Shown in pieces: positions 59,601 through 64,000 of a stretch of DNA of 64,000 nt; positions within the stretch are counted from its first letter, which is position 1, and every line of letters begins with the position of its first letter. Made by a program: the position numbers and the translations under genes. Location: NCBI RefSeq assembly GCF_009939225.1, contig NZ_JAACJR010000008.1, positions 1,691,993 through 1,755,992 on the forward strand, read 5' to 3'. Source of the DNA: Sediminibacterium soli. Its GTDB lineage: Bacteria; Bacteroidota; Bacteroidia; Chitinophagales; Chitinophagaceae. Below the pieces are notes generated by a model. That model was given only the letters and a program-made list of their open reading frames with translations. It was not told the origin of the DNA and searched no databases.

Positions 59601-59629
59601 CGCTAATCCACCATCCGCCAATCCGTAAT
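59601..59629. repeat. Family A repeat, single arm
   Basis: CGCTAATCCACCATCCGCCA and the bases after it match the right arm of the GGATT-word palindromes at 3745-3767 and 43664-43697. A left arm is not clear; only a degenerate GGAATTAGGTGG lies near 59486. It sits between the converging S9 peptidase and rho genes. Confidence 0.5.
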
Positions 59630-59638
59630 AACAAAAAA

Positions 59639-59676
59639 CCCCGGAAAAAAGAAACAATCGTTTCTTCTCCCCGGGG
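59639..59676 (-). terminator. Rho-independent terminator of rho
   Basis: Stem CCCCGG/CCGGGG (59639-59644 with 59671-59676) with inner GAAAC/GTTTC pairs; the A run before it is a U tract on the minus strand. It lies 21 nt after the rho stop. Confidence 0.8.
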
Positions 59677-59697
59677 ATATTCTTAAAAGAGAAATGC

Positions 59698-61293
59698 TTA
59701 TCTGTTCATCGAAGCAAGGAACTCTTCGTTGTCTTTGGTTCCGCGCATGCGTTTCAGGAGTTCGCTCATCGCTTCTTCCGTATTCATATCGTTGATGAAC
59801 AAACGCAGTATGTTCATCCGCTGCAGCACTTCCTTGTCAAGCAGCAGGTCATCGCGGCGGGTGGAAGATCCCACCAGGTCGATCGCGGGGAAGATGCGTT
59901 TGTTGGCAAGACGGCGGTCGAGCTGCAGTTCCATGTTGCCGGTACCTTTGAATTCTTCAAAGATCACCTCATCCATTTTACTGCCGGTCTCGATCAGTGC
60001 GGTAGCCAGTATCGTCAGTGAACCGCCGTGTTCTATTTTACGGGCGGCGCCAAAAAACTGTTTGGGTTTCTGCATGGCATTTGCTTCCACACCGCCCGAC
60101 AGCACTTTACCCGAAGCGGGCGCCACGGTATTGTGCGCACGGGCCAAACGGGTGATGGAGTCCAGCAGGATGATCACATCGTGTCCGCATTCCACCAGTC
60201 GCTTCGCTTTCTGCAGCGCTATGGTGGAAACTTTTACGTGTTTTTCGGCAGGCTCGTCAAAAGTGGAAGCGATCACTTCCGCTTTAACGCTGCGTTCCAT
60301 ATCGGTTACCTCTTCAGGACGTTCGTCGATCAATACCACCATCAGGTAACATTCCGGGTGATTGGAGGCGATGGCGTTGGCCACTTCTTTCAGCAGCATG
60401 GTCTTGCCCACTTTGGGCTGCGCAACAATCAGTCCGCGCTGGCCTTTACCGATGGGTGTGAACAGGTCCATGATACGCGTACTGTAGTTGTTCGATGTGG
60501 TGAACAGGTTCAGTTTTTCGAAAGGGAACAGCGGGGTGAGGTAATCAAAAGGCACGCGGTCGCGCACTTCATCCGGACGTTTGCCGTTGATGGCATCCAC
60601 TTTCAGCAGCGCGAAATATTTTTCACCTTCTTTCGGCGGGCGAACGGAGCCCTGAACGGTATCACCTGTTTTCAGGCCGAATAATTTGATCTGCGAAGGA
60701 GAAACATACACATCATCGGGTGATGAGAGATAGTTGTAGTCGGAAGATCGGAGAAAACCATAGCCATCCGGCATCATTTCCAGCACACCTTCGCCGGAGA
60801 TCACGCCTTCGAATTCGATATTGAAGCTGGATTCTTTTTTCTGGTGATGACGCTGGGTCTGCTGTGGCTCCTGGGTGGACTCTCCTGCCTGTTCGGCGGT
60901 TTCTGAACCGTTTAATGCCGCAGCCGTTTCGTGGGAATTATCTGAAGACTGTTCGGGTTTTTCCTGGGCTTCTCCCTGGCGAACAGGTTGTTCGTTTTTG
61001 CCTTTGCGGGGGGCGGGTGTTTTGCGTACCGGTTTTTCCTGCTGGGGCGCTTCCTGCATCACTTCGGCCTCTTCGGTAACGTTGCCTGTTTTCAGGGTAA
61101 CCGGTTTACGCGTACGGGCCGGCTTTTTCTTCGAATCGTCCTTTGTTTCACTGGCCTGTACCGCCTGGTTATCAAGGATCTTGTAGATCAGCCCCTGCTT
61201 ATCGAGTTTTTTGGCGCCGGAAATGTTCAGTTGTTCCGCTATGTCCAGCAACTCGGGCAGCAGCATGTCATTCAATTGCAAAATGTCGTACAT
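59698..61293 (-). CDS. rho: Transcription termination factor Rho
   Basis: The 531-residue Rho carries an N-terminal helix pair, then a roughly 110-residue charged, Glu/Gln/Pro/Lys-rich insert (about 55-150), the RNA-binding cold-shock-like domain with [29 protein letters not shown], and the ATPase with [22 protein letters not shown] (Walker A), [28 protein letters not shown] and SGGVEANAM. It terminates transcripts as a hexameric RNA translocase. Long inserts at this place are known from Bacteroidota Rho. Single-gene unit. Confidence 0.97.
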   Translation of the reverse strand: MYDILQLNDMLLPELLDIAEQLNISGAKKLDKQGLIYKILDNQAVQASETKDDSKKKPARTRKPVTLKTGNVTEEAEVMQEAPQQEKPVRKTPAPRKGKNEQPVRQGEAQEKPEQSSDNSHETAAALNGSETAEQAGESTQEPQQTQRHHQKKESSFNIEFEGVISGEGVLEMMPDGYGFLRSSDYNYLSSPDDVYVSPSQIKLFGLKTGDTVQGSVRPPKEGEKYFALLKVDAINGKRPDEVRDRVPFDYLTPLFPFEKLNLFTTSNNYSTRIMDLFTPIGKGQRGLIVAQPKVGKTMLLKEVANAIASNHPECYLMVVLIDERPEEVTDMERSVKAEVIASTFDEPAEKHVKVSTIALQKAKRLVECGHDVIILLDSITRLARAHNTVAPASGKVLSGGVEANAMQKPKQFFGAARKIEHGGSLTILATALIETGSKMDEVIFEEFKGTGNMELQLDRRLANKRIFPAIDLVGSSTRRDDLLLDKEVLQRMNILRLFINDMNTEEAMSELLKRMRGTKDNEEFLASMNR

Positions 61294-61674
61294 AAAAAAT
61301 AAAATCTGTTAATGTGGGGGAGCAAAAAGATTAGGTGAAACATTAAAATCCTGTTCCAGGATAGGTTGAATTAAGATCGGGTGTTATGATTAGGTATTCT
61401 GATCGGAAAGGGAGCGAACTGATAAACCGAGAGCTGAGAGTAGGCCGAACAGTTTGTTTTCCGAATGCAATGTTAAGGAGTTTTGCCGAAAACAAGAATT
61501 TTTTGGGCGATTTTAGGTGAGCGGAACTGTTAAAACGGGGTTTGGCTATCTTTGCTGCCCTCTGGGAGGAAACGTGAAACGGCAACGTCGAACGTGAAAT
61601 GGGTTGTTTCAAAGGGAATCGCGTCCTGCATTTCCGGGGAACGATTCGGCACCTCAGTAAAAAGACAGGCAACC
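61294..61674 (+). promoter_or_regulatory. rho-asnS intergenic region with asnS promoter and leader
   Basis: The box TATCTTTG (61549-61556) fits TAnnTTTG and would start a leader of roughly 110 nt before the asnS ATG at 61675. The leader holds two GTGAAA-containing words (ACGTGAAAC, ACGTGAAAT) but no T-box-type structure was recognised. Left of 61500 no feature was seen beyond the rho upstream side. Confidence 0.5.
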
Positions 61675-63114
61675 ATGTTTAACAAAAGGACCAAGATCAA
61701 GATGCTGCTGTCGTCGGGTAAAGAAGGCGAGCAGGTAACGGTAATGGGTTGGGTGCGCACGTTCCGCAACAACCAGTTCATAGCATTGAACGATGGCAGC
61801 ACCAACCACAATCTCCAGGTGGTGGCAGCGCTGGGTGCATTTGACGAGGCCCTGCTGAAACGCATCACCACAGGCGCTTCCATCAGGGCCAGCGGCCTGC
61901 TGGTGGCATCGCTGGGCAAGGGCCAGTCTATCGAACTCAAAGCCGGTTCCATAGAGATACTGGGCGACAGCGACGCGGAAAAATATCCTTTACAGCCCAA
62001 AAAACACAGCCTTGAGTTCCTGCGCGAGATTGCGCACCTGCGTTTCCGCACCAATACTTTCGGGTCGGTGTTCCGTATCCGTCATTCGCTGGCATTTGCG
62101 GTGCATAAATTCTTTCACGAGAAAGGGTTTGTATACCTGCATACACCCATTATCACCTCGAGCGATGCGGAAGGTGCGGGGGAAATGTTCCGTGTAACCA
62201 CGCTGTCGCCCGATGCGCCGCCGCGCAATGAGGATGGCAGCATTAATTTCAAGGAGGATTTTTTTGGCAAAAGCGCCAACCTCACCGTAAGCGGACAGCT
62301 TGAGGGAGAACTGGGCGCGATGGCTTTCAGCGAGGTATATACGTTCGGGCCTACGTTCCGTGCCGAGAACTCCAACACCACGCGTCACCTGGCGGAGTTC
62401 TGGATGATAGAGCCCGAAATGGCTTTTCATGATCTCGAGGATAACATGCTGCTGGCGGAAGAATTCATCAGGTACCTGATCGGTTTTGTGATGGACAACA
62501 ACCGCGAGGACCTGGATTTTCTGGCCCAGCGGCTGGCAGAGGAGGAAAAATCGCTGCCGCAGGACAAGCGCAGCGAACTGGGACTGATAGAGAAACTGGA
62601 ATTTGTACGCAACAACGAGTTCCAGCGACTAACCTATACCGAGGCCATAGACATACTGCGCGAAAGCAACCACAACAAGAAAAAGAAGTTCCAGTACCCT
62701 GTTGAAGGATGGGGTGTGGATCTGCAGAGCGAACACGAGCGCTACCTGGTGGAAAAACATTTCAAAAAACCGGTGATCCTGACCAATTATCCCAAAGAGA
62801 TCAAGGCCTTCTATATGCGCCAGAACGACGATGGTAAAACCGTTGCCGCCATGGACATCCTTGCGCCGGGTATCGGCGAGATCGTTGGCGGTTCGCAGCG
62901 GGAAGAGCGCCTCGACAGGCTGGAAACCCGTATGCGGGAAATGCATATCCCCGCAGAAGAGCTCAGCTGGTACCTCGATACCCGCCGCTTTGGCACCGTT
63001 CCGCATGCCGGCTTCGGTCTGGGTTTTGAGCGCATGGTGCAGTTTGTAACCGGTATGACCAATATCCGCGACGTGATCGCGTTTGCGAGAACGCCGAAGA
63101 ACTGTGAGTTTTAA
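61675..63114 (+). CDS. asnS: Asparagine--tRNA ligase
   Basis: A 479-residue class II synthetase. The N-terminal OB fold has [25 protein letters not shown]; the catalytic core has [59 protein letters not shown] (motif 2) and [31 protein letters not shown] (motif 3). The frame is open from 61552, but the promoter box at 61549 excludes that start. It charges tRNA-Asn. The stop is followed at once by the family B palindrome. Confidence 0.97.
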   Translation: MFNKRTKIKMLLSSGKEGEQVTVMGWVRTFRNNQFIALNDGSTNHNLQVVAALGAFDEALLKRITTGASIRASGLLVASLGKGQSIELKAGSIEILGDSDAEKYPLQPKKHSLEFLREIAHLRFRTNTFGSVFRIRHSLAFAVHKFFHEKGFVYLHTPIITSSDAEGAGEMFRVTTLSPDAPPRNEDGSINFKEDFFGKSANLTVSGQLEGELGAMAFSEVYTFGPTFRAENSNTTRHLAEFWMIEPEMAFHDLEDNMLLAEEFIRYLIGFVMDNNREDLDFLAQRLAEEEKSLPQDKRSELGLIEKLEFVRNNEFQRLTYTEAIDILRESNHNKKKKFQYPVEGWGVDLQSEHERYLVEKHFKKPVILTNYPKEIKAFYMRQNDDGKTVAAMDILAPGIGEIVGGSQREERLDRLETRMREMHIPAEELSWYLDTRRFGTVPHAGFGLGFERMVQFVTGMTNIRDVIAFARTPKNCEF

Positions 63115-63218
63115 TTTGAAAATTTGATGATTTGAAAATTTGAAAATGCAGACCGGGAGAGCATGAAAACGCAAAAACCACTCATTTTCAAATTTTCAAA
63201 TTGCCAAATTTTCAAATT
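63113..63218. repeat. Interrupted palindrome, family B (AAATTTG word)
   Basis: Two 36-nt arms (63113-63148 and 63183-63218) are inverted complements except at three adjacent positions; the spacer is 34 nt. Each arm is a tandem of A/T-rich words of the type AAATTTG. The left arm starts at the asnS stop codon. Confidence 0.75.
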
Positions 63219-63230
63219 TCCCTATATTTG
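63201..63230 (+). promoter_or_regulatory. tRNA-Phe promoter (TTG-N19-TATATTTG)
   Basis: TTG at 63201-63203 and TATATTTG at 63223-63230 are 19 nt apart, a good match to the -33/-7 pattern. The mature tRNA begins 93 nt later. The -33 element lies inside the right arm of the family B palindrome. Confidence 0.6.
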
Positions 63231-63323
63231 CCCTCCTTTACTAAAACTATGAGGCGCAAGCCCTTGATCTAGCGAAGGAACACGAAGTACAAAGTGCGCA
63301 TAGCGCGCCGAAACTTCAGCGAA

Positions 63324-63396
63324 GGTGCGGTAGCTCAGTCGGTAGAGCAAAGGACTGAAAATCCTTGTGTCGCCGGTTCGATCCCGGCCCACACCA
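63324..63396 (+). tRNA. tRNA-Phe (GAA)
   Basis: A 73-nt cloverleaf: acceptor GGTGCGG/CCACACC, D arm GCTC/GAGC, anticodon arm AAGGA-CTGAAAA-TCCTT with GAA at 63357-63359, variable GTGTC, T arm GCCGG-TTCGATC-CCGGC and discriminator A. One acceptor pair is C5-A68 instead of Watson-Crick. The 3' CCA is not encoded (the next bases are CGC), so it must be added enzymatically. Confidence 0.95.
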
Positions 63397-63408
63397 CGCA
63401 GAAAATGA

Positions 63409-63442
63409 AGCAGTTATGATGAAAATTCATAGCTGCTTTTTT
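63409..63442 (+). terminator. Rho-independent terminator after tRNA-Phe
   Basis: Stem AGCAGTTATGA/TCATAGCTGCT (63409-63419 with 63427-63437, one G-T pair), loop of seven bases, then a T run. Confidence 0.8.
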
Positions 63443-63701
63443 CTTTTGGTTAAACAGTGGTTAAACTTTTAAGATGGGTTGTTTATCTTTGATAGTTGCG
63501 TACAAAGTCCGATTTCGTTGACCACTTCAGTCCGATTTTGATGATGTTTAGTCCTTAAATAGCTTTTCACTAATGCTAAATTCGATAGCCGTAAAACTAT
63601 TTTAGTAATAGACATTGATAGATTACTTCTTAACGGATTGACGAACAAGGAAACACTGGCAACGGCGGGAAGGTTATTGGTCGCATAACACTTTACGTAC
63701 A
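63443..63701. other. AT-rich segment downstream of tRNA-Phe, possible island edge
   Basis: By hand count about 35 percent GC over 63481-63660, against about 55 percent in nearby asnS. A TATCTTTG box occurs at 63484-63491 on the plus strand with no convincing ORF after it. A 77-residue minus-strand frame (63469-63702) is open but its composition does not look protein-like. Two GGTTAAAC words lie near 63448-63467. Confidence 0.4.
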
Positions 63702-63899
63702 TTAATCCTCGGCTTGGATGTCTTTTAGATTTTCAGGGATTTTCAAGTTCAATTTATGAGCATTCAGGCTGTTCGGTCGATATGTGTCTGCAAAGCGCCC
63801 GATAAAAACAGCGGTATAAATGGCACCTATTAAAAAGAAAACAAACTCCCAGACCTGATTTTTAAGCAAATCAGGGGTTTGTAAAATGAACTGTGTCAA
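63702..63899 (-). CDS. Possible small membrane protein or gene remnant
   Basis: A 65-residue frame with one membrane segment (about residues 17-36, EFVFFLIGAIYTAVFIGRFA) and a polar tail. No ATG is available; the frame would need the TTG at 63899, and a stop codon lies four codons further upstream. It could be a TTG-started gene of an integrated element or the intact end of a truncated gene. I do not recognise the family. Confidence 0.3.
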   Translation of the reverse strand: MTQFILQTPDLLKNQVWEFVFFLIGAIYTAVFIGRFADTYRPNSLNAHKLNLKIPENLKDIQAED

Positions 63900-63921
63900 A
63901 GAATAACTTGATTATAGTTTA

Positions 63922-63968
63922 AAAGAGGCGGTGTCGGCTCCATCCACAGAGCAAGGCACCGCCTCTTT
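63922..63968. terminator. Strong hairpin terminator near the right edge
   Basis: A perfect 12-bp stem (63922-63933 with 63957-63968) around a 23-nt loop, ending in a T run; A and T runs on both sides allow either direction. Confidence 0.75.
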
Positions 63969-64000
63969 TTTACGGTGCGCTGTCAGAGATCTGTTTTCAT

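Noticed and set aside
61556..61674. T-box or riboswitch in the asnS leader
   Set aside because: No T-box sequence, no terminator/antiterminator pair and no known aptamer motif could be made out in the roughly 110-nt leader.
63469..63702. 77-residue minus-strand frame beyond tRNA-Phe
   Set aside because: Although it has an ATG overlapping the previous stop (TAATG), its Leu/Ser/Asn-rich composition looks like translated AT-rich non-coding DNA; not listed as a gene.

Overview
The window reads as chromosomal DNA of a Bacteroidota bacterium, most likely a Chitinophagaceae-type organism. The evidence is the gene content (DUF2480, DUF5916, DUF6132, DUF4136 and Crp/Fnr-OsmC families typical of the phylum, a Rho with a long low-complexity N-terminal insert, secreted S9 peptidases), the near absence of Shine-Dalgarno sequences, and repeated promoter boxes of the Bacteroidota form TAnnTTTG. 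No insertion sequence, prophage, CRISPR array or rRNA operon is visible.

Layout. 0-10 kb: nitrilase (cut by the left edge), an LpxR-like lipid A deacylase with recX, a single-domain response regulator, dnaN, a fatty acid hydroxylase, kdsB, a large hybrid histidine kinase and kdnB; the last four bear on envelope lipids and Kdo/Kdo8N chemistry. 10-22 kb: uvrB, small membrane and lipoprotein genes, a secreted hydrolase/phytase-like/cyclophilin operon, an amidase, an acyltransferase-mgsA-GNAT-metallopeptidase operon and recA. 22-30 kb: small accessory operons (START, ThuA/rhodanese, VOC, tag, methyltransferase) and an ArsR-SRPBCC-DoxX-YdeI operon with a visible operator. 29.4-33.1 kb: two Crp/Fnr regulators, each beside a target-like unit (a sterol-desaturase-type gene; an OsmC-DUF6132-rhodanese-rhodanese-DUF2892 operon) whose promoter carries a palindrome at the same distance from its -7 box. 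33-36 kb: alpha/beta hydrolase, small ABC unit, nadA.

36.1-36.75 kb is a gene-free divergent region with about seven DnaA-box-like 9-mers (one perfect TTATCCACA), an AT-rich stretch and several perfect palindromes. It is the best candidate in the window for the chromosomal replication origin, and dnaN, polA and mnmG lie within about 35 kb. 36.7-63.1 kb: PpiD/SurA-type foldase, DUF2480, a polA operon with a second desaturase paralogue, DUF5916 outer-membrane protein, two amidohydrolases with mostly degenerate metal sites, a prolyl iminopeptidase-like lipoprotein, mnmG, an HNH-type nuclease-like gene behind a 33-bp direct repeat, ybeY/CAP, feoA, nadD, S9 peptidase, rho and asnS. 63.1-64 kb: palindromic repeat, tRNA-Phe with its own promoter and terminator, then about 0.5 kb of AT-rich DNA that looks like the edge of an integrated element.

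Most genes are housekeeping or common accessory families. The parts most worth following up are the origin candidate, the thiol/sulfur module with its Crp/Fnr regulator and operator, the kdsB-kinase-kdnB arrangement, and three families of interrupted palindromes in intergenic DNA. All calls come from reading sequence and remembered family motifs; no database search was run.
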